In this document: piece by piece, positions 1-8,739 of the stretch
Layout: each line of letters begins with the position of its first letter
Position numbering within the stretch: the first letter of the stretch is position 1
NCBI GenBank assembly: GCA_963757115.1
Contig: CAVWQV010000011.1
Location: 1-64,000 of the forward strand
Source: CAVWQV01 sp963757115
GTDB taxonomy: Bacteria > Pseudomonadota > Alphaproteobacteria > Acetobacterales > Acetobacteraceae
DNA: 64,000 nucleotides
Direction of reading: 5' to 3'
Program-made: the position numbers and the translations under genes
The notes under the pieces: generated by a model
Database searches by the model: none
The model's input: only the letters and a program-made list of their open reading frames with translations
Told to the model about the DNA's origin: nothing

Positions 1-1051
1 TCACATGCGCGTTGTCCGTGACAGGAACCGCGGTGATGTAGCCCGACACCTTGGGGGCCATGGCGAACTGCCGCGCCGCGATCTCCGCCGGCTGGTGCCT
101 CGCCCTCATCGGCGGATACGGCATCTTCGCTGGTTATCTTCCACGCGAAACCGCGGCGGAGATCTACGGCTCTGACCCGAACGTGAGGGCGGCGGGCGCG
201 CTCAAGCCCGCCGGCAGCGCGAATACGGTTGACGGCGATTACCGGGTTACCGGCCGCTGGCAGCTGGGAAGCGGCGCGCTGCGTGCCTCCTGGATAGTGG
301 GAAACTGCCGCATCATGAATGGCGGTCAGCCCCGTCTCAGGCCCGATGGCTCGCCGATCACACGCATCCTCTTCTTCCCGGCGAAGGACTGCGAAATCAT
401 CGATACCTGGGACAGTATTGGGCTATGCGGCACCGGCAGTCACGACTACGCGGTCACCGACCTGTTTGTGCCGGCCGCCCGGTCCCCTCTCCTTCCGCGA
501 TCCCCCGGCCGTGCTGGGCGCGCTTCACGCCATGCCAACGATCGCGCTGTTCAGCACCGTGCTTGCAGCGGTTCCGCTCGGCATTGCTCGCCATGCCATC
601 GACCTCCTGATGGATCTCACCCGGGCCAGGATCTACCGCACGCTCCCTGGGCGGAGCGCTGCGGCACGATCCAACCCTGCAGGCGAGCCTCGGACAGGCG
701 GAGGCAACGCTGCGGTCGGGCCGAGCCTTCCTGTATGAGGCCCTTGATGATGCTTGGCGGACCGTCTGCGCGGGCGAAGAGCTGACCATCTCCCAGCGGG
801 CGACATTATGGCTTGCCTCGACCCACGCCGGCCCCGGCGCCAAGCAGGCGACGGATTCATGTTCAGCGCGGGCAGTTCGGCGTCGCCCTTCAGGCGCTTC
901 GGGTTGGAACGCTGTGTTCGCGATCGTCCATGCCGCGGCCCAGCACATCTGCTTTGCACTCGGCAACTACTCCATGTCTGGCCAGGCTTTCTTGGGCACG
1001 GATATGCGGCCGACACCGCTGCTGGCGACCGATGATCGGAGCAATCCCTAA
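1..1051 (+). pseudogene. Acyl-CoA-dehydrogenase-fold flavin monooxygenase, 5'-partial and frameshifted
   Basis: The window opens inside this gene. Conserved blocks are split over three frames: residues like IGGYGIFAGYLP and DTWDSIGLCGTGSHDY (to about 480), then PLGIARHAIDLLMDLTRARI (about 530-650), then ASLGQAEATLRSGRAFLYEA (about 656-850), FMFSAGSSA (about 853-920) and HAAAQHICFALGNYSMSGQ (about 923-1010), ending at TAA 1049-1051. The order and motifs match the intact homologue at 8740-9945 (GLRGTGS, LGIARHAVDALI), so this is the same family: FMN/FAD-dependent hydroxylases related to the HpaB/C2 oxygenase group. Four frame changes are needed, three of +1 type and one of -1. It may be a pseudogene or an error-rich copy. 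It ends 10 bases from the convergent SDR. Confidence 0.7.
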
Positions 1052-1060
1052 GACGCGCCC

Positions 1061-1810
1061 TCAGGCCATGTAGACGCCGCCGTTAACCTGCAGAACTTCG
1101 CCCGTCATGTAGCTAGACATGTCCGAGGCAAGGAATACGGCCACGGCAGCGATTTCCCCCGGCTCACCGACTCGGCCCATCGGAGACGCTCTCCCCGCCG
1201 CGGAAATCTCCTCCTCCGTCATGCCGTAGCGCGGTTGTGCCGTGTCGATGATTCCGGGCGCGATCGCATTGACGCGAATGCCGTATGGGGCGAGTTCCAG
1301 CGCCATGCCGCGAGTAAGCGATATAACCCCGCCCTTGCTTGCGGAGTAATGCACGCCGTTGATCGACCCCGCCGCAGACAGAGACGAAATGGTGATGATC
1401 GAACCGCCGGCCCTGGTTTCGATCATCTTGCGGGCCGCCGCCTGGCTGCAGAAGGCAGTGCCCTTCAAGTTTACTGCGTGTGTCGCATCCCAGGTCTCCT
1501 CAGTGAGTTCGAGGAACATGGTGCGAGGAAAAATCCCGGCATTGTTGACCAGCACATCAAGCCTGCCGAGTTCCGCGAATGCCTGCTCGACCAACGTCCT
1601 CGCGCCCGCTACCGTGCTTACATCTCCCTGCACCAGCGCCGCCCGTCGTCCCCATGCGCGAACCTGCTGCGCAACCGCGCCTGCCTTGCTCGCGTCGTCC
1701 AGCCAGTTGATCGCCACGTCCGCGCCATTTTGCGCCATGGCAAGCGCCGTAGAAGCGCCAATTCCCTGTTGCGCCCCCGTGATGAGCGCAACTTTGCCGG
1801 TCAGTCCCAT
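1061..1810 (-). CDS. SDR family NAD(P)-dependent oxidoreductase (FabG-like)
   Basis: A 249-residue classical short-chain dehydrogenase, the usual length. The cofactor motif TGAQQGIG is at residues 11-18, NNAG at 89-92, and the catalytic Ser/Tyr/Lys set is S143, Y155 and K159 (YSASK). The C-terminal MTGEVLQVNGG is typical of the FabG-like subgroup. It would interconvert a hydroxyl and a carbonyl group in the cytosol using NAD(H) or NADP(H); the substrate cannot be read. A purine-rich GGAAGAGG lies just upstream of the ATG. It converges with the broken monooxygenase and has no co-directional neighbour, so no pathway is implied. Confidence 0.93.
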   Translation of the reverse strand: MGLTGKVALITGAQQGIGASTALAMAQNGADVAINWLDDASKAGAVAQQVRAWGRRAALVQGDVSTVAGARTLVEQAFAELGRLDVLVNNAGIFPRTMFLELTEETWDATHAVNLKGTAFCSQAAARKMIETRAGGSIITISSLSAAGSINGVHYSASKGGVISLTRGMALELAPYGIRVNAIAPGIIDTAQPRYGMTEEEISAAGRASPMGRVGEPGEIAAVAVFLASDMSSYMTGEVLQVNGGVYMA

Positions 1811-2326
1811 GTGCGCGCCTCTTCCCCGTATTCAGTTTCACGGGAGCAAGCGGCGTGCCGGCCCCGGCCGGGCGGCAACGGCCCGTCTGGTGGCGGGCTC
1901 GGGCCGCCCGAACTGACCTCCTGCAGCCCGCTTCGTAACCCGTTTCCTGCACTTCGCACTTTCCGTGTATCCCGACCGGAAAAACTCCGGCACAGAGAGG
2001 ATTCAGAGCCATGCCGCCATATCCGGGAAACGGAGAGTGTTTGTCCCCGGTTCCTATCGCTGCTCCAGTCGAGTTCCAAGCCAAACTTTCTCCGCTCCGG
2101 AAGCCGGGCCGAAGAAGCGCCTGTCTGGCCGACATTTCCGCGCGGGGCTTGATACTTCGCCTGCGCAACGAGGGCTGAAATCTCTCTCCGATGGTTGCGC
2201 TCACGGCGAATCTCGCCTCCGGTTTCTATGATGCCCGCGTAAAACCAGCCGGGTCCGTCCTTCGGTGCACGGTCATCGTTTCGAAGGAGCTCTGCCGATC
2301 CCAGGCTCGCCCTGCAAATCGCCGAC
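1811..2326. other. Intergenic stretch without a convincing gene
   Basis: About 515 bases between the SDR start and a small gene fragment. Several open frames cross it on both strands, but they are rich in Arg, Pro and Ser as expected for shadow frames in GC-rich DNA, and none shows a recognisable motif or a good ribosome site. I see no tRNA-like or terminator structure. Confidence 0.5.
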
Positions 2327-2621
2327 GTGGCGATGACGGCATATCAAGTAATCGACGCCCGGACCGCCCGGCAGATCCACGAGGAGGCGGTCGACACGCC
2401 CGCTATGGCGGCGTGGGTTATCATGGCGAACCAGCGGGAGTATCCCAAGTTCGTAGCCAGGCTCATGACCACGCAACCCACGCCGTACGTGCTGGTGACG
2501 GACAGCCTGGTGTAGCTGCGGGATCAACTGCCTCGTGACCTCGACTACTTGGAGCGAACGTCTGCGGACCGAAGGGCGCGATCGAAATTTTGCTCACACC
2601 TGACCGAGCCTGGCATGGCGG
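2327..2621 (+). pseudogene. Small conserved hypothetical protein, interrupted by an in-frame stop
   Basis: The frame reads TARQIHEEAVDTPAMAAW, then EYPKFVARLM and TPYVLVTDSLV, and stops at TAG 2513-2515. The same frame continues as LRDQLPRDLDYLERT, and a neighbouring frame gives PKGAIEILLT. From memory this matches the layout of a roughly 80-residue hypothetical family common in Acetobacteraceae (TP-YVLLADTL-EL...LP-GL... and a C-terminal EV-EIWF-like end). The TAG falls where that family has Glu (GAG), so a single G to T change explains it. No function is known to me. A second, shorter piece lies at 3298-3400. Confidence 0.5.
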
Positions 2622-2691
2622 CGCAGGACGTCTGCCGGCGCGGCGAGGCGTGTGATCGCCTTTGCCATGGGGCCACGTACCCTAGGCGCCC

Positions 2692-3210
2692 TCACTTACC
2701 AATGTTGTATGCCCCTTTGTAACTACCGACGAACATTGTATCGACCTTACTGATAACGGGCCAACTTTCCCCGACGAACGTAAGGGTACCTGTCAGGCCG
2801 GTATACTTGCGGGTGCCTCCGAGAAGTTTGGCCTTGGCGGGAGTTTTGTCCTTCGCCCCACTCATTGCCAGCTCGTATTCCTCGAAAATCTTGTCGCCGT
2901 CAGCGTCGGCGCTCGTGCAACGTCCGACCTCTTGGACGGCCCCGCTACTCTCGGTATAGCGGCCGAGGGCGACGCAGCGCTCGGTGGTACCGTCAAAAAA
3001 GCCGCCCTGCTGATTGCCAGCGTGGAACGTAAACAACTCGCTAACGTAGGACTTCATGCCATCAGCAGTTTCAAGGTCTTCTATCTTCTGAACGCCATGC
3101 GAGTAAAACCGTCCCTCGAAGGTTCCGCTTTTCGCAAGTTCGGCCGCGGCCATGCCGCTCGAGGGGACGGAGAGAACGGCCACGGCAACCGCAATCATCG
3201 TATACGTCAT
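2692..3210 (-). CDS. Secreted hypothetical protein, paralogue of 4210-4731
   Basis: 172 residues. Residues 1-22 form a signal peptide (MTYTMIAVAVAVLSVPSSGMAA), so the product is exported. The mature part holds two Cys (in ERCVALGRY and GRCTSADADGD), a DADGDKI acidic turn and a GGTRKYTGLTGTLTF beta-hairpin-like motif. The same order (two Cys, D-x-x-GD-x-I, GTGKYKGI) occurs in the secreted protein at 4210-4731, on the other strand. The family resembles small periplasmic beta-barrel hypotheticals; I cannot assign a function. Base composition is lower in GC than the surrounding genes. Confidence 0.75.
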   Translation of the reverse strand: MTYTMIAVAVAVLSVPSSGMAAAELAKSGTFEGRFYSHGVQKIEDLETADGMKSYVSELFTFHAGNQQGGFFDGTTERCVALGRYTESSGAVQEVGRCTSADADGDKIFEEYELAMSGAKDKTPAKAKLLGGTRKYTGLTGTLTFVGESWPVISKVDTMFVGSYKGAYNIGK

Positions 3211-3297
3211 CGCGCTCCCCCTTTTGGATAGATGGAAAGTTCCGAACAGTTAACGTAAGGCCAGCGAGTTGGCAACGGCCGCTGCCATCTCTGATTC

Positions 3298-3400
3298 CGG
3301 ACTGCCCGGCAGACCCACGAGGAGGCGGTCAGCCACCGCCCGTTGTTGACCGTCGCCGTTGACCTCGGCCCATTCGTGTCCTGATCCGGGCGATGCTGTA
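3298..3400 (+). pseudogene. Second fragment of the small hypothetical family seen at 2327
   Basis: Reads TARQTHEEAVSHRPLLT followed by a TGA. It matches TARQIHEEAVDTPAMAAW at 2365-2420 at both protein and DNA level; the shared block gcccggcaga-cccacgaggaggcggtc differs at very few bases. Only about 30 codons are recognisable. It sits upstream (in its own orientation) of an IS3 remnant and downstream of the secreted gene, suggesting an old local duplication. Confidence 0.45.
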
Positions 3401-3476
3401 GATGCTGCTCAATGCCCATTTGAACGAAGCTGGTGAAGCTGCCCCGATTTTGTGGAGTGTTTGCAGGTTTGGATGA

Positions 3477-3960
3477 TTACGGTTCTGTTGGCGCCGGCAC
3501 CGGGTTGGACCAGCCTTCGATCAAGCTGAGGCAGGCCATTCGCGCCTCCGCCTCGGACGCGAACCGGCGCCGGTCGAGCAGCTCGCATTCAAGGGCGGCC
3601 GAAGAGACTCTCGCACATGGCGTTGTCGTAAGCATCGCCGACCGAGCCATCGATGAGCGAACGCCCGCCTCCTGCAGCGGTTTCCAAAGGCCAGCGACAT
3701 GTATTGGCTGCCTTGGTCGCTGCCATCCGGGCGGCGTTGGCTGATTCCAGCACCAGCTCGGGGCGCAGATGGACCAGCTCGGCACGCAGCTGGTTCGCCG
3801 TTGACTAGCCGACGATCTTGCGGCTTCAGGCGTCCAGCACGATTGCCAGGTACAAAAAGCCGCTCGCGGTCGGCAAGAATGTGTTGTCAGCCACCCAGAG
3901 CTGGTTCGGCCGGATCGCGACGAAATTCCGACCGACCAGATCCGGCGCTGGCCGCGCGTC
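3477..3960 (-). mobile_element. IS3-family transposase (orfB, rve core) remnant
   Basis: The minus strand reads RNFVAIRPNQLWVADNTFLP then FLYLAIVLDA, TGA, SRKIVG, TAG, STANQLRAELV, the typical start of an IS3 integrase core (first catalytic Asp in WVADNT). After a gap comes, in another frame, GSVGDAYDNAMCES and then CELLDRRRFASEAEARMA, the region with the last catalytic residues. Two in-frame stops, a frame change and a missing central piece show it is dead. The first stop would need two substitutions from the usual Phe codon, so this is decay and not a reading error. No inverted repeats were identified. Confidence 0.8.
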
Positions 3961-4209
3961 CGCTATCGAAATTCCCGAAGAGCGCTCGGCGCCTCACCCG
4001 CTGATTTGCAATACTGAATAGGATCCATCCGACAATGGCCTTGGCTTCCCTGGGCCGTCCTCGCGCGGCCGGCACCGCGCCCCGGCCGATTTGTTGCGCA
4101 GTCGGCTTCGGACTATTTCCAAACGCGATGGCGTTTGTTACGCTGCTACACGCGGGCGCCGACTTGGCCCATCGTGCCGACAGCCACCAACAACATTGGG
4201 GGAAGCTCG

Positions 4210-4731
4210 ATGACACCGCGCACATACTTGCCGGCCGCTTTCATGCTGAGCGCCGGCCTGTTCTTCGGGATCGCAGCAAGCGCTGCCGATCTACCCAAAG
4301 ACGGAACTTACAACGCGATCTACACTAGCTCTGGAAACGTAAAAGCCATTCCTGCAGGTAAGGATCGCGTTCTGCTTATCATTTCGGATGAGCACGGGCA
4401 AACACAGGCGAGCGGGTTTCTGGATCGTATGGTGTGGCTCTGTTGGGGGACGGGCGACTTCATCGACGGCATGGGTCAGGAAAATGGCCACTGCATAGCA
4501 ACTGATCCTTCAGGAGATCAGATCGTCGACGATTGGGGATCGGAAAGACATAAAATTGACGACACAAAAATCAGGCTAATCGATAAATTCACAACTGGCA
4601 CCGGAAAGTACAAAGGCATCTCTGGTGGTGGAGAGGGTGAGATTGACACTGCCTTCCACACGCCGGAGGGAACTTTCGCCGTGCGCGCACCAATGCACGG
4701 CACTTACAAACTCCAGCCTGTCACCCAGTGA
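4210..4731 (+). CDS. Secreted hypothetical protein, paralogue of 2692-3210
   Basis: 173 residues from the ATG at 4210, preceded by GGGGGAAG at suitable spacing; an upstream in-frame start at 4135 has no such site. Residues 1-25 are a signal peptide (hydrophobic core FMLSAGLFFGIA, cleavage after AASA). The mature domain has two Cys (VWLCWGTGDF, NGHCIATDPSGDQI) and GTGKYKGISGGGEGEI near the C-terminus, in the same order as in the minus-strand protein at 2692-3210. An exported small beta-rich protein of unknown function is the best description. Its moderate GC content differs from the housekeeping genes further on. Confidence 0.75.
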   Translation: MTPRTYLPAAFMLSAGLFFGIAASAADLPKDGTYNAIYTSSGNVKAIPAGKDRVLLIISDEHGQTQASGFLDRMVWLCWGTGDFIDGMGQENGHCIATDPSGDQIVDDWGSERHKIDDTKIRLIDKFTTGTGKYKGISGGGEGEIDTAFHTPEGTFAVRAPMHGTYKLQPVTQ

Positions 4732-4912
4732 TTTAGTCTATCCAGAAGACTGATCGGAACCACACAGTAGCGGGAGTTCAGGAGAGCCTCCATGGTCGCG
4801 CGGGCAGTCATTCTCGGTCGAAGTCGTCGTTGCGGAGCTCGTGCATTAGAGCGGGTTCCGAGCTGACTGAACTCGGAGGCGATTCCCGAAGCGCTTGAGA
4901 TTTGATTTAAGC

Positions 4913-4940
4913 TGCCTGCCGGATTGGAGGCCGGCAGGCA
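4913..4940. repeat. Perfect 10-bp inverted repeat overlapping the IS630 transposase start
   Basis: tgcctgccgg (4913-4922) and ccggcaggca (4931-4940) are perfect reverse complements around an 8-base loop. The last base of the right arm is the A of the putative ATG of the IS630 fragment, so in RNA the hairpin would sequester the start region. It could be a translation-limiting structure or part of the element's terminal region. Confidence 0.55.
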
Positions 4941-5130
4941 TGGCGAGAGCGCTGTCAATGGACCTCAGAACCCGGGTTCTCGGCGCGATCAGGGACGGCA
5001 TGTCGTGCCGTCAGGCGGCGACACATTTCGGGATAAGCGCGTCAAGCGCGATCCGCTGGCGCGATCTCGAACGCAAGCAGGGCGACGCGCGACCGAAGCG
5101 CCAGGGCGGCGATCGGCGCTCCGCTCGGAT
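4940..5130 (+). mobile_element. IS630-family transposase, N-terminal fragment
   Basis: The reading MARALSMDLRTRVLGAIRDG followed by SCRQAATHFGISASSAIRW and RDLERKQGDARPKRQGGDRR is the N-terminal helix-turn-helix and linker of IS630-type transposases. Only about 63 residues remain; the next codons pass into an S1/P1 nuclease fragment, so the DDE catalytic part is lost. The element was therefore truncated by the sequence that follows, or by a deletion joining the two. Confidence 0.8.
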
Positions 5131-5300
5131 TGAACGGCCTACGCCCACCTCACGCCCGCGACGCGCGATAGGGTGGACGCGATCCTTCACGACGACACCG
5201 GCACACTGACCGAGCCGGACATCGCCAGTCGCGCTACCTGGGCGGACAAGTTCCGCGACAGCGACCGCAACACGAGTGAGCAAGCCGGCCTGGAAGTCGG
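5130..5300 (+). pseudogene. S1/P1 nuclease fragment (1 of 3), N-terminal region
   Basis: Reads AYAHLTPATRDRVDAILHDD then TGTLTEPDIASRATWADKFR and DSDRNTS. This is the stretch after the first metal-binding helix in S1/P1 zinc nucleases, where ASRATWAD carries a zinc-ligand Asp. The signal peptide, N-terminal Trp and the entire remainder are missing. It is fused to the end of the IS630 fragment. A similar piece occurs at 6706-6910 and a C-terminal piece at about 15630-15895. Confidence 0.65.
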
Positions 5301-5408
5301 AGATCTGTCCGAAGCCGAACCGCGCTCGCTCAAACGACGGGATGTCAGCGGAGCGCCCCTGACCGTCGGGCGGTGACCGGGGCACTGGGAGTATGCTAGC
5401 CATTCGCC

Positions 5409-6420
5409 ATGACGAGACTCTACCTCGGCGTGATGTTGGCGGGGTGTCTGGCGTGGAGCACCCATGCCGAGGAAGCCCCGGCCTATGGACCGGAGCTGCA
5501 AGGCTTCGACTATCCAGCGTCGGTGTCACACCACCACTTTATGTCGCAAGGCGCCGATTTGGACATGGCGTATATCGACGCGGCACCCGGAACGGCCGAA
5601 CGGCCGCACGGCGGTGCTGCTGCACGGCAAGAATTTCTGCGCCGCCACCTTGGCAGGCGACGATCCACGTGCTCAGCGAAGCCGGCTACCGGGTGATCGC
5701 GCCCGACCAGATCGGGTTTTGCAAGTCCAGAAGCCTGCCCACTACCAGTTCACCTTCCAGCAGCTCGCCGGCAACACTCACGCGCTGCTTGCGTCGCTAA
5801 GCGTGACCCATGCGACCATCATCGGCCATTCGACAGGCGGGATGCTCGGCATCCGCTACGCACTGATGTATCCCGCGGAGGTGGACCAGCTCGTGCTGGT
5901 AGACCCGATCGGGCTCGAAGATTGGAAGACGAAGGGCGTGCCATGGCAAAGCGTGGACGCCTGGTACGCGCAGGAACTGCGTGTCAACGCGGACAGCATC
6001 CGGGACTACGAGCGCGCCACCTACTACGCCGGCACTTGGCAGCCGCAATACGAGATCTGGGTGCAGATGCTGGCCGGGATGTACCGCGGGCCTGGCCGAG
6101 AGGCTGTGGCCTGGGATTCCGCGCTGCTCTACGACATGATCTATACGCAGCCGGTGTTCTATGAGTTCGAACACCTCAGCATGCCGGTGCTGCTGATGAT
6201 CGGCGACAAGGACAGGACGGCGATCGGCAAGGCACTCGCCCCGCCCGACGTCAAGGTGACCCTGGGCGACTACCCGGTGCTGGGCAAGGCCGCTGCCGGC
6301 CGTATGCCTCACGCCCGGCTGATCGAGTTTCCCGAGTTGGGCCACGCGCCGCAGATCCAGGCGCCCAACCGCTTCCACGAGGCCCTGATGGACGGATTGC
6401 TTCCCATGCCGCCGCGGTAA
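5409..6420 (+). pseudogene. Exported alpha/beta hydrolase, frameshifted
   Basis: The start at 5409 gives a signal peptide (MTRLYLGVMLAGCLAWSTHA) and GFDYPASVSHHHFMSQG. The core then runs in other frames: AVLLHGKNFCAATW, VLSEAGYRVIAPDQIGFCKS, and, from about 5735 to the stop, a long intact part with the nucleophile elbow GHSTGGMLG and the His loop ELGHAPQIQ. Three frame changes (about 5590 and 5653, +1; about 5727, -1) break it. At the second the extra base is a T in ccttgg. Otherwise it is a complete, about 335-residue periplasmic hydrolase with Ser and His in place. The substrate is unknown. It may be functional if the shifts are sequence errors. Confidence 0.7.
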
Positions 6421-6705
6421 GCTCATCACCTACGGTGGACCTTCTGATCTCGCCGACGTCCAACAGTCGCTCGCGTTCGCGCTTCGCTTTCAGGGCCGCA
6501 AGCTTATCCATGATGCCGATGAGGCAATGGCGCGGATCGTCGTTGAGCATTGATGGATCACCTCCGGCGTTCGGGCCTTGTGGTGATGAAGAAGCCCTCT
6601 GCCGCATGGCCCTCTGATGACGGTATCGGTCACCGGAAAAGCGGTAGCCTGAACTCCGGGCCCAGAACCGGCGAGCGAACCCCGCATACACATGACCTAC
6701 TTCAG

Positions 6706-6910
6706 ATGCTGCGCTCGCTTGTGGGGCCGCTTTTGGCCGCTGCTGCCATCCTGGCACCCGCGCCGGCCCGCGCCTGAGGCGATTTTGGGGCACACGATCA
6801 TCGCCACAGTCGCCTACGTGCATCTCGCGCCCGCGGCTCGCGAGCGGGTGGACTCGACCCTGCGCGACGAGACGGACACACTGACCACGCCCGAGATTGC
6901 TCAACTCTGA
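6706..6910 (+). pseudogene. S1/P1 nuclease fragment (2 of 3), signal peptide and N-terminus
   Basis: The ATG at 6706 starts a convincing signal peptide (MLRSLVGPLLAAAAILAPAP ending ARA). The frame stops at TGA, while the +1 frame continues with GHTIIATVAYVHLAPAARER and VDSTLRDETDTLTTPEIA before stopping at 6908-6910. GH-x-x-IA is the conserved N-terminus of S1/P1 nucleases. The zinc-ligand Trp expected at the mature N-terminus is lost at the frame change, and everything after about 60 residues is absent. Confidence 0.65.
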
Positions 6911-7051
6911 TCAGAGCTGACCGGGCGCGAGCTCGTTGTGCGACCGCTCAGGCGGTAGCATCTGGGGGTAGGGCGGGGTCAGGACCTCGTATCGGATTTG
7001 GCGATGGTGAGAGTTCACTGGCGATCTCCAGCCAGCGCGCGGAGATGAGCC

Positions 7052-7618
7052 ATGGCAGGCTTGCTCGATTTGTTCGATCGGCCGGCGCTGCCTGGTCTGG
7101 CTCTGGCGGCTGACTTCGTCACGCAGACGGAGGAGCAGGGCCTGATCGCGGCAATCGATGCCGCTGGTCTAGCGCCGTTTCGGTTCCACGGCTGGACCGG
7201 CAAGCGGCTGACAGTCTCATACGGCTGGAGCTATGACTTCGACTCGGGCCGCCTGCAACGAGGCGATCCGTTTCCTGAGTGGCTACTCCCGTTTCGGGAC
7301 CGCGCGGCACGGCTTGCCGGGGCTCCGCAGGACGACCTCGTCCAGGCTCTTCTGATCCGCTACGATCCGGGCGCCGGCATCGGCTGGCACATAGACCGTC
7401 CGGCGTTCGAGCACGTGGTCGGCGTCTCGCTCGGCGCACCCGCGACCATGCGGTTCCGGCGGCGCCGCGGAGAGAGGTTCGAGCGCTTGAATGTCCACCT
7501 CGATCCACGAGGTGCCTACCATCTCAGTGGCGCGTCCCGGTACGAGTGGGAGCACAGCATCGCAGAGATGGACCGGACACGCTGGTCGGTGACGTTCCGC
7601 AGCTTAAGCCGACGATAG
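7052..7618 (+). CDS. AlkB-like 2-oxoglutarate/Fe(II) dioxygenase
   Basis: 188 residues, close to the usual length of bacterial AlkB-like proteins. The Fe(II) triad is visible as H113-x-D115 (GWHIDRPAFEHVVGVSLG) and H168 (YEWEHSI); the 2-oxoglutarate-binding arginines follow in TRWSVTFRSL (R177, R183). The family performs oxidative dealkylation of nucleic acids or, in some members, proteins. This one lacks the long N-terminal lid of E. coli AlkB and resembles the shorter ALKBH-type proteins, so the substrate is uncertain. It is intact, unlike most of its neighbours. Confidence 0.9.
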   Translation: MAGLLDLFDRPALPGLALAADFVTQTEEQGLIAAIDAAGLAPFRFHGWTGKRLTVSYGWSYDFDSGRLQRGDPFPEWLLPFRDRAARLAGAPQDDLVQALLIRYDPGAGIGWHIDRPAFEHVVGVSLGAPATMRFRRRRGERFERLNVHLDPRGAYHLSGASRYEWEHSIAEMDRTRWSVTFRSLSRR

Positions 7619-7707
7619 CTGTCTCCGGTTGACCGTCGGCCTCTCGGCATATGGATGACACGGCACCCGAACAGAGGCTCGTTTCGACCATCGGGAACCA
7701 CTGATGC

Positions 7708-8214
7708 ATGGCCCAAGCAGAGCGCAAGCTAGTCGCAGTGATGGCCGCAGACGTTGCCGACTATTCCAGGCTGATGACGGCGGATGAAGAAGGCACACAC
7801 ACCCGGCTCGGAAGGCTGTTACGGGAGATCATTCAGCCACTCGTGGCTCGCCATGACGGTGAGGTCTTCAAGACGACGGGTGACGGGTTTCTGGCCGAAT
7901 TCCCAAGCTCAGTTCAGGCAGTTTGCTGTGGGATTGAGCTTCAGAAAAAAATCGAGGCGGACCGCTCCACCGGCGTTTCTTTCAGGATGGGAATCAACGC
8001 CGGCCCTGTTTTGGTCGATGAGGGCGACGTATTCGGTCGCACCGTGATTGTCGCGGCAAGGTTGGAACGCATGGCGGATCCTGGGGGCATCTGTGTCTCG
8101 CAAGTCGTGTATGATCAGATCCGCGGCTGCTCCAATCTCGTTGCAGAGGATCGAGGTGAGCAGGTGCTGAAGAACATCCCAGGCACCATCCGAGCCTGGG
8201 CCATCACGGGGTAG
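7708..8214 (+). CDS. Stand-alone class III adenylate/guanylate cyclase domain
   Basis: 168 residues consisting of a single CHD cyclase domain: VAVMAADVADYSRLM (first metal Asp), FKTTGDGFLAEF (second metal Asp in TGDG), FRMGINAGPVLVDEGDVFG and VAARLERMADPGGICVS. Rhizobiales-type relatives carry a C-terminal CadC/TPR region after ALKNI-x-x-P; here a TAG follows directly after IPGTIRAWAITG. Class III cyclases act as dimers, so a homodimer making cAMP or cGMP is possible. Soluble, with no visible sensor domain. Confidence 0.88.
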   Translation: MAQAERKLVAVMAADVADYSRLMTADEEGTHTRLGRLLREIIQPLVARHDGEVFKTTGDGFLAEFPSSVQAVCCGIELQKKIEADRSTGVSFRMGINAGPVLVDEGDVFGRTVIVAARLERMADPGGICVSQVVYDQIRGCSNLVAEDRGEQVLKNIPGTIRAWAITG

Positions 8215-8739
8215 CCGAGTATCCACGCGGACGGCCGAAGCGCCTGCGGACCGCTCGATCAAGCAAAACCCAGGTGATCCTTACGCGGATGGCAGGACGC
8301 CGTCAGGCTGGCCGCCTCCTCCCGACGCCTCGGGCCCCCGAGGCGCAGCGGTCCAGTCGCTGAATACCGCTTATCTTTGGTTGCCTGAGCGGCTCGATCT
8401 GGCATTCCGGTCGCTGGGGCGATCGGGCCCGGGCCCTACCGGCGCTCCCTCCTCTCAGAGCGAGGTCTCGGCCGGCCTCCAAACGGACCGGAATCACCGG
8501 CAATCTCTGCGACAGACAACCCACGGCACAGGCGCGGCTCGAAGGTAAGTCAATAAAGCAGGCTTTCGCGGCAAATATTTGCTCCTGACCGCGGGCCAAT
8601 GTCACGCTAATAGGTTACGGTAGATGGGTGATGACCACGCCGAGGCGGGCGTGGACGGATGGCCGCCGTCCAGTTCTCGAGACTTTGTGCACGGGCGGGC
8701 AAATTCGACTGCTGCGGCAACATAAATTGGGGGCGCGCT
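8215..8739. other. Intergenic region, no gene seen
   Basis: About 525 bases between the lone cyclase and the monooxygenase. It contains an 8-bp inverted repeat (gcctcggg/cccgaggc near 8330-8347) with a 2-base loop and no following T-run, so it is not a classical terminator. No reading frame has recognisable protein motifs. Confidence 0.5.

Noticed and set aside
6251..6904. A long minus-strand frame containing DKLAALKAKRERERLLDVGE
   Set aside because: The surrounding codons are Arg/Ser/Pro-rich shadow sequence opposite the hydrolase and nuclease remnant, and no start site or family could be supported.
8321..8350. Rho-independent terminator after the lone cyclase
   Set aside because: The 8-bp inverted repeat has a 2-base loop and no following T-run, and it is about 100 bases past the stop codon.
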